DNA from: Clostridia bacterium | GTDB taxonomy: Bacteria; Bacillota; Clostridia; Christensenellales; CAG-138 | Assembly (NCBI GenBank): GCA_030526995.1 | Contig: JAUNBP010000007.1 | Coordinates: forward strand, 1 to 54,971 | Length of the DNA: 54,971 nt | Direction of reading: 5' to 3' | Part shown: positions 32,725-40,680 of the stretch, in pieces | How positions within the stretch are numbered: the first letter of the stretch is position 1 | Layout of the letters: each line of letters starts with the position of its first letter | Made by a program: the position numbers and the translations under genes | The notes under the pieces: generated by a model | Seen by the model: the letters and a program-made list of their open reading frames with translations, nothing else | Told to the model about the DNA's origin: nothing | The model's database searches: none

Positions 32725-34682
32725 CAGCGGCCGACCCTTCTTGCAACCGCAAAGGCGGACAAAAGCGCAGCAGCATTCAGCCCGAGCAGGGCAAGTATTG
32801 CCGTCCAAAGCAGGAAGGTGGAATCCGCACTCACGGCGGCAAGCTCAATTTCCATGGCTAAGAGCAGCCCCGCAATCGAGCGGTCGAACAGGGTCAGGCT
32901 TATTACGGCTCCCATGATGCAGCCCGCTGCTATGAAAAACAGAAGGTATTTATAGATGTTGGCAAAGACCGTTCGCCTCGTTGCGCCTATCGAATACAGC
33001 GTTAGGTTCTGCTTTTTCTGCTGAATCACCGCCATTGTAAAGAACAGTCCGAGGCACAGCAGCCCGACCGCAAGCGAGATGAAAAGGAACGTCCTCGCCC
33101 CATTGGAGAGGGAAAGTACGGCTGCAAGGGCTTGTTCATAGCCCATATCCGAATAGTAGAAATGCTCCCCGTAGCCGAGCTGCTCCATCTCGGTCATGAA
33201 CTCATTAAGCTCCCCGTTTTTAATTACGAACGAGAGCATACCGGGGCGCTCGCCCGCATAGCGCAGCTCGGAAAGCTCGTATTCGTAGCTTATAGTGCCG
33301 TCTGCATTTACAACCTTTTCGGCGTCGGGGTATTCGGGGTTGTAGACGGGAAAAGAGAGGATGCCCGTCCTATATACGCTTTCAAACTCATAGGGTTCCG
33401 TAATTGAAGCTGCAGGCACAAAGACCGTGTTCATATCGAAGTTAAAATAGTAGTTATGCTCCCATACCCCGCCCGAGAAGAGCCCGACTATCTCAAACTC
33501 GACGGGCTCGCCAAGTGCTGTGGAGAAATCGTAGCCCCGAGGGTAGAACCTATCGCCGTTGGCTTCGTTTGTAACCACATAACCGTTATTGTAGAAGGAC
33601 AACTCTATCCTGTCCCCTACATTGAGTGAATTCTGACTTGCGACCTCCATACTTACGATGCAGACCCTCTCTCCTTGCGCATACTCGTCCTCGGTAAAAG
33701 CCCGCCCCTCCACAACGTTCATCTGGCCGCTGTTGAACCCGTAGATGCTAAAAAGGGCGGAGGTCTTGACTATGCGCATCGAGCCGTGGGATATTTTACA
33801 GGTTTCTATGACCCGCTGCCAAAGCTGCCCGTGCTCGGAGTTTAACGCATCGGAGGCGGAGTTTTCCACCTCGATAAACGGGAGGAGATACGAAGAGGCC
33901 CTATGGATATTGTTCGCATCGCCGTCTATAAAAGCCGCCTGCAAGAGCGTGCCCGCATCGGTGCCGTACAGCTCGGCTAAACAAAAATCGTTGGTAAAGC
34001 TAAACGGGGACAATTCATAAGCCGTGCCCCAATCGTCGGGAACGATGCCGCCCACGCTCATGCCCGTGATGTAGAGCAGGTATCTCTTCCCCACCTCGAA
34101 CGGAATCTCACCCTCGATGCGAACCAAGCCCTCATATTGCAGCCCGTTTATATCGGAATAGCCCGAAAGCAGGGCGGGGGACTTCTCGTGGTCTATATCG
34201 AAGGACGCCGTGTAGGTAAAGCCTTCATCCTCCGTCCCCGTGCATTCGACAAGGAGAACCGAGGCGGCGTAGGGATATTCAAAGGAAGCCATGGCCTCGT
34301 TTGCACTTTTGAGGTAGAAGCTGCCAAAGACGTCCTTGCCCTGCATTAGATAGGCGGAGAACGAGGGCGAATAGCCCATGAGGCTCGTGCGCTCATCCTT
34401 CATAAGAAGATGCTCGCTTGCCGAGGCAGCGGTAATAACCTCCTCCTTCAGTTCCTCATCGTACATCGGGGGCGGGGCAAGCTCGGACTTCATCGTGCGG
34501 TAATTGTGGTCGTTCATTATTGCAACCGAGGTATAGGTTTTGTCAAGCTCGTCTACCGAATCACGGGCGGCGTCGTACATCATCGAACTTAGAAATACGA
34601 TTGAAAACGCCGCAACGAGCAAGAGCGCAAACAGCACGCTCCACAGCGGTCTGCGAATTATCTGCTTCCACCAAATGTTCAT
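32724..34682 (-). CDS. FtsX-like ABC permease, long (module A)
   Basis: This 652-residue protein has an N-terminal helix (residues 13-33) and a large extracellular region of about 450 residues, followed by three C-terminal helices (ARTFLFISLAVGLLCLGLFFTMAV, then two more). It is the first gene of module A. GGGAGGAAGATT precedes the ATG. The leader begins about 65 bases upstream at the left 34-bp element, an inverted copy of which also faces the anti-sigma-like gene, so an ECF sigma factor probably controls it. Confidence 0.85.
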   Translation of the reverse strand: MNIWWKQIIRRPLWSVLFALLLVAAFSIVFLSSMMYDAARDSVDELDKTYTSVAIMNDHNYRTMKSELAPPPMYDEELKEEVITAASASEHLLMKDERTSLMGYSPSFSAYLMQGKDVFGSFYLKSANEAMASFEYPYAASVLLVECTGTEDEGFTYTASFDIDHEKSPALLSGYSDINGLQYEGLVRIEGEIPFEVGKRYLLYITGMSVGGIVPDDWGTAYELSPFSFTNDFCLAELYGTDAGTLLQAAFIDGDANNIHRASSYLLPFIEVENSASDALNSEHGQLWQRVIETCKISHGSMRIVKTSALFSIYGFNSGQMNVVEGRAFTEDEYAQGERVCIVSMEVASQNSLNVGDRIELSFYNNGYVVTNEANGDRFYPRGYDFSTALGEPVEFEIVGLFSGGVWEHNYYFNFDMNTVFVPAASITEPYEFESVYRTGILSFPVYNPEYPDAEKVVNADGTISYEYELSELRYAGERPGMLSFVIKNGELNEFMTEMEQLGYGEHFYYSDMGYEQALAAVLSLSNGARTFLFISLAVGLLCLGLFFTMAVIQQKKQNLTLYSIGATRRTVFANIYKYLLFFIAAGCIMGAVISLTLFDRSIAGLLLAMEIELAAVSADSTFLLWTAILALLGLNAAALLSAFAVARRVGR

Positions 34683-34747
34683 AATCTTCCTCCCAAGCTG
34701 AAATGGTGCGAACCTGTTCCGAACTTTAAGCTCGGTATTTCGCCCTA

Positions 34748-34781
34748 CTTATACATCCCAAAACCCATGAAAATTCTCGGT
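34748..34781 (-). promoter_or_regulatory. 34-bp outward element, left copy (facing the ABC operon)
   Basis: This stretch starts CTTATACATCCC and ends TCTCGGT. Its reverse complement matches 35415-35448 in 33 of 34 positions. Read toward the ABC operon it would place a GAGAAT box 17 bases before TGTATA, and lies 65 bases before the first permease start codon. Recognition by the sigma factor encoded between the copies is inferred. Confidence 0.75.
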
Positions 34782-34824
34782 GCGGGGAATAATATATTTT
34801 TTTGAAAGTGCGGGGTGGCTTTGT

Positions 34825-34838
34825 TTTGTCACGACAAA
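34825..34838. promoter_or_regulatory. Small palindrome before the sigma factor gene
   Basis: TTTGTC-AC-GACAAA is a perfect 14-base inverted repeat eight bases before the sigma factor start codon. It could be a regulator binding site or a hairpin limiting translation. Confidence 0.4.
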
Positions 34839-34846
34839 CTTGATTG

Positions 34847-35413
34847 ATGCTTAAAAAGGTGATATATTGGACGCAGATTAAATGCGGGGTTGCCTTTTTG
34901 GAAAAGACGAGAGAAAATTTCATTCGACGCATGTACGGGGAGTATTATGATATGCTCTACCGCTACTGCCTGCCCGAACTGAACTTTGACGAGGGGGCAG
35001 CCGCCGACTGCGTTCATGCAGCCTTTGACATAGCCGAGGCTCGCTATGAAAAGCTGATACAGCGCCCGAACCTTAGGGGCTTTCTTTTCAAGACCGTAAA
35101 AAACATGGTGCATCACCACCGCAGAGACAACCGCAGGGTCTATGTAGCTTCGTTGGACTTTATAGCCTCTATCCCCGACCCCTGCAACCCCTTCGATGCG
35201 ATAGAGCTTACCAATGCTGATATCGAACGCATCAGCGGGGAGGTTCTGTCCTGCCTGCGGCCCGAGGAAAGGGAGCTGCACAGGCTGTACTATGTTGAAA
35301 ACCGCTCGTATGCGGATATTGCAAAGGCGTTCGGCGTCTCCGAAAAGGCGATAAGGGCAAGGCTTGCTCGGCTAAAGGTGAAATTGAAGGAGAAAATAAT
35401 ATATTTTTCCTAA
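34847..35413 (+). CDS. ECF-type RNA polymerase sigma factor
   Basis: This 188-residue protein has the two conserved parts of extracytoplasmic-function sigma factors: region 2 (FIRRMYGEYYDMLYRYCLPELN, with AADCVHAAFDIAEARYEKL) and region 4 with the helix-turn-helix RSYADIAKAFGVSEKAIRARLARLKVKL. The start is uncertain: the ATG at 34847 lacks an RBS, a TTG at 34844 and a GTG at 34859 are other options. It lies between two outward-facing copies of a 34-bp element, downstream of the divergent ABC operon and upstream of a membrane protein likely to be its anti-sigma factor. It is probably an envelope or peptide-stress regulator. Confidence 0.88.
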   Translation: MLKKVIYWTQIKCGVAFLEKTRENFIRRMYGEYYDMLYRYCLPELNFDEGAAADCVHAAFDIAEARYEKLIQRPNLRGFLFKTVKNMVHHHRRDNRRVYVASLDFIASIPDPCNPFDAIELTNADIERISGEVLSCLRPEERELHRLYYVENRSYADIAKAFGVSEKAIRARLARLKVKLKEKIIYFS

Positions 35414-35414
35414 G

Positions 35415-35448
35415 ACCGAGAATTTTCATGGGTTTTGGGATATATAAG
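35415..35448 (+). promoter_or_regulatory. 34-bp outward element, right copy (facing the anti-sigma-like gene)
   Basis: It starts ACCGAGAATTTTCATGGG and ends TATATAAG, two bases behind the sigma factor stop codon and 13 bases before the next ATG. It is the mirrored copy of 34748-34781 with one mismatch. A box pair GAGAAT and TATATA is separated by 17 bases, but the spacer is conserved too, which is unusual for a plain promoter. Confidence 0.75.
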
Positions 35449-35461
35449 CAGAGGGATTGAA

Positions 35462-36265
35462 ATGAAACAGGCGAAGATTACAAAATGGGATTATATAAGG
35501 GCTATCCGCAGAACCAAGACTGCGCTCAACGCCGAGCTTTCCAAAAAGGAGGTCAAGCAGGATGCGGCCTTCATCGAGGAATGCTTAACCTCCCTCGCCT
35601 ATTATCGGGAAAGGCTTTTGGAGCTTAAAGAAAGCTCCCCCTCAAAAAGCCCAAAAAAGGCTGCTTATCGGGGCAGCGGGCTAAGGCGCACGGGGCTTGT
35701 CCCTCTCTCAATAGTTCTTGCGCTTTTAATTGCGGCTACCGTTGCGGAGGCTGCAAACTTTAGGGTGTGGACCGCCCTGTTCAAGTGGGATGCAGGCTAC
35801 CTGCAGGCAAGCCATGAACCTAATGAGGCTCAAAAAACGGAGACGCCCGTCCTGTCGAGTCAGGCGGAGTCCCCCATATTTTACGATTACGAGGTTTTTT
35901 CAAACGAGCTTGAGAGTAAGGGCCTCGACCCGCTTCCTCAAAAGTGGAACGACTATGTGTTCGTTGAGGGTCAGACGACCAATGACGCTGCGGGCTATGT
36001 TGCGATAGTCGTTTATGAGTGCGAGGGAAGCCAAATCAAGGTTAGCATGGTGCAGGCGTCGGAGGAGAAGTTCAATATAATTATATCGGGGGACGAGGGG
36101 GCGCTTCCCGCTGCGACCGACCTGTTCGGAACGGAGGTCATTCTAAAGCAGGAGGGCAACATCTATTATGCGGTTCAATCGGACGGAACCACCTATTACA
36201 GCATTACCTCCGAAAGCGATATAGAAGATATTGAGGAGTTTTTGGCTAAGGAAGGCGGAGACTAA
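35462..36265 (+). CDS. Membrane anti-sigma-like protein
   Basis: This 267-residue protein begins at the ATG behind AGAGGG. It has a cytoplasmic N-terminus of about 85 residues with helical character, one membrane helix near residues 88-108 (VPLSIVLALLIAATVAEAA) and an extracellular domain of about 160 residues that resembles the DUF4367 fold, ending with paired acidic residues. Its place behind the sigma factor suggests it holds the factor at the membrane. No zinc-binding anti-sigma motif is visible, so the N-terminal interaction part is unproven. Confidence 0.7.
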   Translation: MKQAKITKWDYIRAIRRTKTALNAELSKKEVKQDAAFIEECLTSLAYYRERLLELKESSPSKSPKKAAYRGSGLRRTGLVPLSIVLALLIAATVAEAANFRVWTALFKWDAGYLQASHEPNEAQKTETPVLSSQAESPIFYDYEVFSNELESKGLDPLPQKWNDYVFVEGQTTNDAAGYVAIVVYECEGSQIKVSMVQASEEKFNIIISGDEGALPAATDLFGTEVILKQEGNIYYAVQSDGTTYYSITSESDIEDIEEFLAKEGGD

Positions 36266-36296
36266 GGCAATCAATAAAAGAAGATAATTAAGATAA

Positions 36297-37613
36297 TTAA
36301 GGATTGAAGGCGCGGTAGACGGCGTTTACGGCGTCTTTGAAGTCACGCTGTTCAACGCCTACGATGATGTTCATCTCCGAGCTGCTCTGGTTTATCACAC
36401 GAACGTTTATGCCCGCCTCGCTCAAGGCGGAGAACAGCTTGGAGGACACGCCCACGGAGCGCACCATGCCCTTGCCTACGGCGGCAATCAGGGCAATTTG
36501 GCTCGTGACCTCTATCGTGTTCGGCTCGCAGTCACGGCGAATTTCGGATATCACCGCATCGAGCTTGCCCTTTAAGAAGCTATCATCGATGATTATGGAC
36601 ATGGTATCTATGCCCGAGGGACAGTTTTCAAAGGATATGTTGTTGTGGGACAGCACCCGCAAGAGGCGGTAGCCAAAGCCCACCTCCTTGTGCATATTGT
36701 CCTTGGTCACGGTTATTATCGTAAAGCCGCTGCGCCCCGCAACGCCGGTTAAAACGCTGCCCCGCCCGTGGGCATCAACGCTGCCGTCGGGGACTATCTT
36801 GGTGCCCTTGGCGTCGGGCTTATTGGTGTTTCTAACATGGATGGGTATTCTCGCCCTGCGCACCGGAAAGATGGAATCCTCGTGCAGCACGCCTGCGCCC
36901 ATGTAGCTAAGCTCCCTAAGCTCGGAATAGGTTACGACCGACATTATGCGGGGGGAATCGACTATGCGGGGATCCGCCATCATAAAGCCGTCGACGTCGG
37001 TCCAGTTCTCATAAACATCCGCACCCACGGCACGGGCAATTATGGCTCCGGTTATATCCGAGCCACCCCTTGAAAAGGTCTTGATGCTGCCGTCCCGCTT
37101 GCGCCCGTAAAAGCCCGGAATGACAAGCCTTTTCTTGCCGTCGAGCTTTTGACACCAGCGTTGCGTCGTCTCATCGTCGTAGGTGCCGTCGTCGTGGAAG
37201 GCTATCAGCTCACAGGGGTCCATAAAGCCAAACCCCAAATACGCCGCAAGCAAGAGCCCCGTGAGGTACTCGCCCCTGCTCGCCACAAAGTCCGAGCTTG
37301 CGCCGTTTTGTATGGCACGCTCAATCGACAAAAGCTCCGATTCAATCCCAACGTCCAATCCAAGCTCCCGCTCGATATCGCAAAACCGCTGCCTTATCCT
37401 CATAAACAGCGGGGCAAAGCTCAGGTTCGATTCCCTTCTGTCGTAGCATTGCAAGAGCAAATCGGTTATCTTTTCATCGTTGGAATCCCGTTTTCCGGGC
37501 GCACTGACGACCACGAACGAACGGCTTTCGTCCGCCTCAACTATGGCTTTAACCTTTTTGAATTGGGCGGCGTCCGCAAGGGAGCTGCCGCCGAACTTGG
37601 TCATCAGGCGCAT
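36297..37613 (-). CDS. lysC: Aspartate kinase (monofunctional, class with ACT domains)
   Basis: This 438-residue enzyme phosphorylates aspartate, the first step to lysine, threonine, methionine and diaminopimelate. N-terminal TKFGGSSLADAAQFKKV is at residues 5-21, with SRGEYLTGLLLAAYLGF and FSRGGSDITGA in the catalytic part. Two ACT domains follow from about residue 300 (FTIITVTKDNMHKEVGFGYRLLRVLSHNNISFENCPSGIDTM and IALIAAVGKGMVRSVGVSSKLFSALSEAGINVRVI), suggesting feedback control by lysine or threonine. GGAGAAATTC precedes the ATG. It lies ten bases behind the DUF1015 gene and shares its promoter. Gene symbol is a family assignment. Confidence 0.93.
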   Translation of the reverse strand: MRLMTKFGGSSLADAAQFKKVKAIVEADESRSFVVVSAPGKRDSNDEKITDLLLQCYDRRESNLSFAPLFMRIRQRFCDIERELGLDVGIESELLSIERAIQNGASSDFVASRGEYLTGLLLAAYLGFGFMDPCELIAFHDDGTYDDETTQRWCQKLDGKKRLVIPGFYGRKRDGSIKTFSRGGSDITGAIIARAVGADVYENWTDVDGFMMADPRIVDSPRIMSVVTYSELRELSYMGAGVLHEDSIFPVRRARIPIHVRNTNKPDAKGTKIVPDGSVDAHGRGSVLTGVAGRSGFTIITVTKDNMHKEVGFGYRLLRVLSHNNISFENCPSGIDTMSIIIDDSFLKGKLDAVISEIRRDCEPNTIEVTSQIALIAAVGKGMVRSVGVSSKLFSALSEAGINVRVINQSSSEMNIIVGVEQRDFKDAVNAVYRAFNP

Positions 37614-37622
37614 GAATTTCTC

Positions 37623-38948
37623 CTATTTTTCAATCGAGCGGCATTCGAGATAGTACCGCTTTTCGTTCGCCTCGCCCATGGAGAAGGTCTTTCTGGGCAG
37701 GGCGCCGTCGAACACTACGGTCGGGAACAGCTCGCCCTTTTCCATTGCGGGCAGGATGAAGCCGATGTTATCGGGGGACTTTTTGGCAAGCTCCGAAACG
37801 ACGTTCGCCCCGTGGATGTAGTCCACCTCCGCCTCGGGGTGGGCCTTCAAAACGGCGTCAATCGCATTTTGCAGGGTGCCCACCGCAAGCTGCGCCGAGG
37901 GGTTTTCAACGACGAAGGCGCCCTCGCCGTTTGCGGTCACAAAGGGGATGATGTGTATAACGCCGCCCTGAGCCGTAAGCGGTTCGCCCGTCACGACGGT
38001 GACGCTGCCGTTTTGCTTTTCCATCTGCTCCTGCAAGAGGTCTATCGCCTTTTCGGAGTTCAATCCAAAGATAACACGGTGGATGGGCTCGAACACTATG
38101 CCCTCATCGTGGACGTTTTCAATCTCGACCAGCGCATAGCGTGCGGGATGCTCCGCCCTCTCATCTTCGGGCAGGCTTGCCTTAATCTTCTCCCAGTTGG
38201 CCTTGGCGGTTGCAAAGCTGTGGTTGCCGTCGCCCATTGCAAAGAGCAGCGGGGCGTGCTCTGCGCCGTACTTTGCCTTAAAAGCCTCGGCATCGTTTAA
38301 GGCGGTGAGGGCTGAAAGAACCTCGTTAATCCTCTTTTGGCAATCGACGAGCCAGCCCGTGATGTGCCCGCCGTCGAGCATCAGCTCGGTGTCGTAGAGC
38401 TTTTTAAGCTCAGAGCTGCAGTCCACCAAGGGCTCGATAACCGTGCGGTCGGGGTCGTCAATCAAAACGAGGATGTGCGGAAGCTCCAAGGGTGCGCCCT
38501 CGCGGATGCGAAGCCTCGGCGGGATGCGGTCGACTATCGTGCCCTCGGTGGCACGGATAAGCGACTTGGAGCCCTTGCTGTAATCGTATTGCTCAAGGTC
38601 GAGCGCAAGAACGAGTCCGTAGCGGGTATTTCCCGCAACGCTGCGCTTGACGAGCACAAAGCCCTGCGGCAGCTCCTTCAAAACGCCGTCCTTGACATAT
38701 CTTTGCATATTCTCCCGTATGGTTTTTATGCGCTCCGCCTCGCCCTCCTTGCCCAAGAAGGCTTCGGGAAGGAAGAGGTCGAGCGTTGTGGGAGCGTTGC
38801 CTATGTAGTCGCGAGCCGCCTGCCAATACTCGGGTTGGGAGGTGAACTGGTCGCAGGCTACGACAGCCCACTTGGAAAAATCGGTGTTTTCGGGGGGCAG
38901 CATGACCGAGGGAACGAGCACGCCGACGGAATTTTGATATTTCTGCAT
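37623..38948 (-). CDS. DUF1015 family protein
   Basis: This 441-residue cytoplasmic protein matches DUF1015 throughout, e.g. LVPSVMLPPENTDFSKWAVVACDQFTSQPEYW at the N-terminus, ADGNHS-like LFAMGDGNHSFATAKANWE and a C-terminal MEKGELFPTVVFDGALPRKTFSMGEANEKRYYLE. Members often neighbour D-3-phosphoglycerate dehydrogenase and serine genes; function is not established. Here the partner is aspartate kinase. A good promoter lies 40 bases before its start, and GGAGAG before the ATG. Confidence 0.88.
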   Translation of the reverse strand: MQKYQNSVGVLVPSVMLPPENTDFSKWAVVACDQFTSQPEYWQAARDYIGNAPTTLDLFLPEAFLGKEGEAERIKTIRENMQRYVKDGVLKELPQGFVLVKRSVAGNTRYGLVLALDLEQYDYSKGSKSLIRATEGTIVDRIPPRLRIREGAPLELPHILVLIDDPDRTVIEPLVDCSSELKKLYDTELMLDGGHITGWLVDCQKRINEVLSALTALNDAEAFKAKYGAEHAPLLFAMGDGNHSFATAKANWEKIKASLPEDERAEHPARYALVEIENVHDEGIVFEPIHRVIFGLNSEKAIDLLQEQMEKQNGSVTVVTGEPLTAQGGVIHIIPFVTANGEGAFVVENPSAQLAVGTLQNAIDAVLKAHPEAEVDYIHGANVVSELAKKSPDNIGFILPAMEKGELFPTVVFDGALPRKTFSMGEANEKRYYLECRSIEK

Positions 38949-38987
38949 AATACTCTCCTTAAACTCATAATGAAATGTAACGGTTAG

Positions 38988-39016
38988 ATTTTATCACAGT
39001 ATCATGGGGATTTCAA
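38988..39016 (-). promoter_or_regulatory. Promoter of the DUF1015-lysC operon
   Basis: On the minus strand TTGAAA (39011-39016), 17 bases and TAAAAT (38988-38993), about 40 bases before the start codon. The divergent symporter gene starts only 26 bases beyond the -35 box, so the two promoters overlap. Confidence 0.7.
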
Positions 39017-39042
39017 GCGCAAAAGGGCGGGTTTGATAATAT

Positions 39043-40332
39043 ATGAAACGGCAATGGTCTACGAATCTTAGCTTTATCTTGGCTGCTGCAGGCTCTGCAA
39101 TAGGCATAGGCAACATTTGGAAGTTCCCAAAGGCAGCCTACGAGGGCGGCGGCGGGGCCTATCTACTGGTGTACGTTTTGATAGCTTTTATCATGGGAAC
39201 GGCGATACTCATTGCCGAGTTTGCGCTTGGCAGGGGCATGGGCAGGACGATGATAGGCGCTTTTTTGGGTCAGTGGAAGTGGGTGGGCTATTTGGGCGTA
39301 TTTACCGCCTTTTTGGTGCTGTGCTACTACTATCAGGCGGGCGGCTGGATTTTGAGGTACTTTGTGGGCTATATTGCAGACGGCGCAAGGATGCTTAATG
39401 AGCCGCAGCGGGTCTATTTTGAACTCATGGGCTCGGGCGGCTTTCCGCTTTTGGGCGGGCTTATCTATCCCGCAGCCTACATATTTTTGAACGTAGCCGT
39501 CGTGAAAAAGGGGCTGATTCAGGGTGCGGAAAGGCTTAGCAGGATAGCTATGCCCCTGCTCTTTGCGCTGCTTATAGCCCTTTTGATAAGGGCGTTGACC
39601 ATGGAGGGGGCTTGTGCCGGCGTGGACTTTCTTATGAAGATAGACTTTTCGAGGCTCGGCTTTTCGGGGCTTTTGAATGCGCTCGGGCAGGCGTTTTTCT
39701 CGCTGTCGATAGGCATGTCGGTAATGGTGACCTATGGTGCGTTTTTGAATAAATCGGAACCGCTGATAAAAAACGCCGCTTGGGTCTGTGCCTTGGATAC
39801 GGGCAGCGCTTTGATTGCGGCGTTCATCGTCATCCCCGCCGTATTTGCAAGCGGAAACCTGCCGAGCGGCGGGGGCAGCTTTGCCTTTGTCGAGATTGCC
39901 GAGGTGTTCAACGCAATGCGCTTTGGCAGCCTGTTCGGGCTTATGTTCTACGCCCTGCTGTTCTTGGCGGCGTTCGTGTCCTCGGTGTCGATATTGGAGG
40001 GCATACTCTGCTGCTTGGAGGAAAGGTGGAAGGTAAAAAGGGGGCTTGCGGGGCTTATTGTTTCGCTTGCTGCACTTGCGATTGGCGTTTTCTACACCGC
40101 CGACTATGACAGCGGGGGCATGGGCGCAAAGTTGGAGGTTGTAACCGACCGCTATCTAATGCCTGCGGTGACGTTTTTGACCTGCGCCTACCTCGTGTTC
40201 GTGTACAGGATGAAGCGCCTTTCTGCCGAGCTGAACTGCAACAGGGGCTTTTTTGCCGTCTGGCGGTTCACGATAACCGTGATAGCCCCGATAGTGATAC
40301 TTTTAATCTTGGTATGCTCGTTCGTGTTTTAG
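39043..40332 (+). CDS. Sodium:neurotransmitter symporter (SNF) family transporter
   Basis: This 429-residue protein has about 11 helices and the family motif AAAGSAIGIGNIWKFPKAAYEGGGGAYLLVY, residues 14-44, which lines the sodium and substrate site (as in LeuT). Bacterial members take up amino acids such as tryptophan, leucine or tyrosine with sodium. RBS is weak (AAAGGG is 13 bases before the ATG) and the transcription start may be close. It is divergent from the DUF1015 gene. Confidence 0.93.
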   Translation: MKRQWSTNLSFILAAAGSAIGIGNIWKFPKAAYEGGGGAYLLVYVLIAFIMGTAILIAEFALGRGMGRTMIGAFLGQWKWVGYLGVFTAFLVLCYYYQAGGWILRYFVGYIADGARMLNEPQRVYFELMGSGGFPLLGGLIYPAAYIFLNVAVVKKGLIQGAERLSRIAMPLLFALLIALLIRALTMEGACAGVDFLMKIDFSRLGFSGLLNALGQAFFSLSIGMSVMVTYGAFLNKSEPLIKNAAWVCALDTGSALIAAFIVIPAVFASGNLPSGGGSFAFVEIAEVFNAMRFGSLFGLMFYALLFLAAFVSSVSILEGILCCLEERWKVKRGLAGLIVSLAALAIGVFYTADYDSGGMGAKLEVVTDRYLMPAVTFLTCAYLVFVYRMKRLSAELNCNRGFFAVWRFTITVIAPIVILLILVCSFVF

Positions 40333-40425
40333 TTGAGAGCCTCCATGACCCTAATAATAATGTAAGATTATACCATGGGGCAGCCGCCTTTTCCACCGAT
40401 GAGAAAAACCTTTTCAAATTCAGTT

Positions 40426-40450
40426 CGTCAAAAAACTCTGTTTTTTGACG
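40426..40450. terminator. Hairpin after the SNF transporter gene
   Basis: Perfect 11-base arms with loop TCT, made mostly of A and T, with the T run inside the right arm. It is a plausible terminator for the transporter gene though the distance of 94 bases is long. Confidence 0.5.
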
Positions 40451-40484
40451 GAGGCTAACCGCAGCTTGCCTGCACACTGTGATC

Positions 40485-40589
40485 GGCGGGCGGATGATAT
40501 CCGCCCCTACGGAACGTTGGGGGTAAGGCGTTTTGATGTGGTTCGGCGGGCGGATGATATCCGCCCCTACACACGGTCGGCGGGCGGAT
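40485..40589. repeat. Palindromic repeat array, two full and one partial unit
   Basis: Copies of the core GGGCGGATGATATCCGCCC at 40485-40510 and 40545-40570, spaced 60 bases, and a partial at 40579-40589 ending TTTTC. The spacer shares GGAACGTTGGGG and GTTTTGATGTGGTTC with the array at 10453, so these two arrays are relatives. Confidence 0.85.
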
Positions 40590-40632
40590 TTTCAATCAGA
40601 AAAAAATCATAACTATTCCGAAAAATTTGCAT

Positions 40633-40661
40633 TTTCGCGTCGGCTGTTTTCATGGTACAAT
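40633..40661 (+). promoter_or_regulatory. Extended -10 promoter of the sensor operon
   Basis: TGGTACAAT carries an extended -10 box (TACAAT, 40656-40661). A weak TTTCGC lies 17 bases upstream. The first start codon is 20 bases downstream of the -10 box. Confidence 0.55.
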
Positions 40662-40680
40662 GAATTTAGGTGGTGAGATT

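Larger units (their letters stand above)
40333..40680. other. Non-coding stretch between the SNF transporter and the YesN-like gene
   Basis: No gene is seen. It holds, in order, a hairpin with 11-base arms CGTCAAAAAAC / GTTTTTTGACG (40426-40450), outer arms AGCCTCC (40338) and GGAGGCT (40450) that could enclose a 120-base fold, the REP-like copies at 40485-40589, and the promoter at 40633-40661. Confidence 0.5.

Noticed and set aside
34748..35448. Insertion sequence or MITE with 34-bp terminal repeats
   Set aside because: No transposase, no clear target duplication outside the repeats, and the repeats lie precisely at two gene starts; kept only as an alternative to paired promoters.
37149..38300. 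Long open frame (383 codons) on the plus strand
   Set aside because: It runs antisense to lysC and the DUF1015 gene, has no family phrasing, and reflects GC-rich third positions on the other strand.
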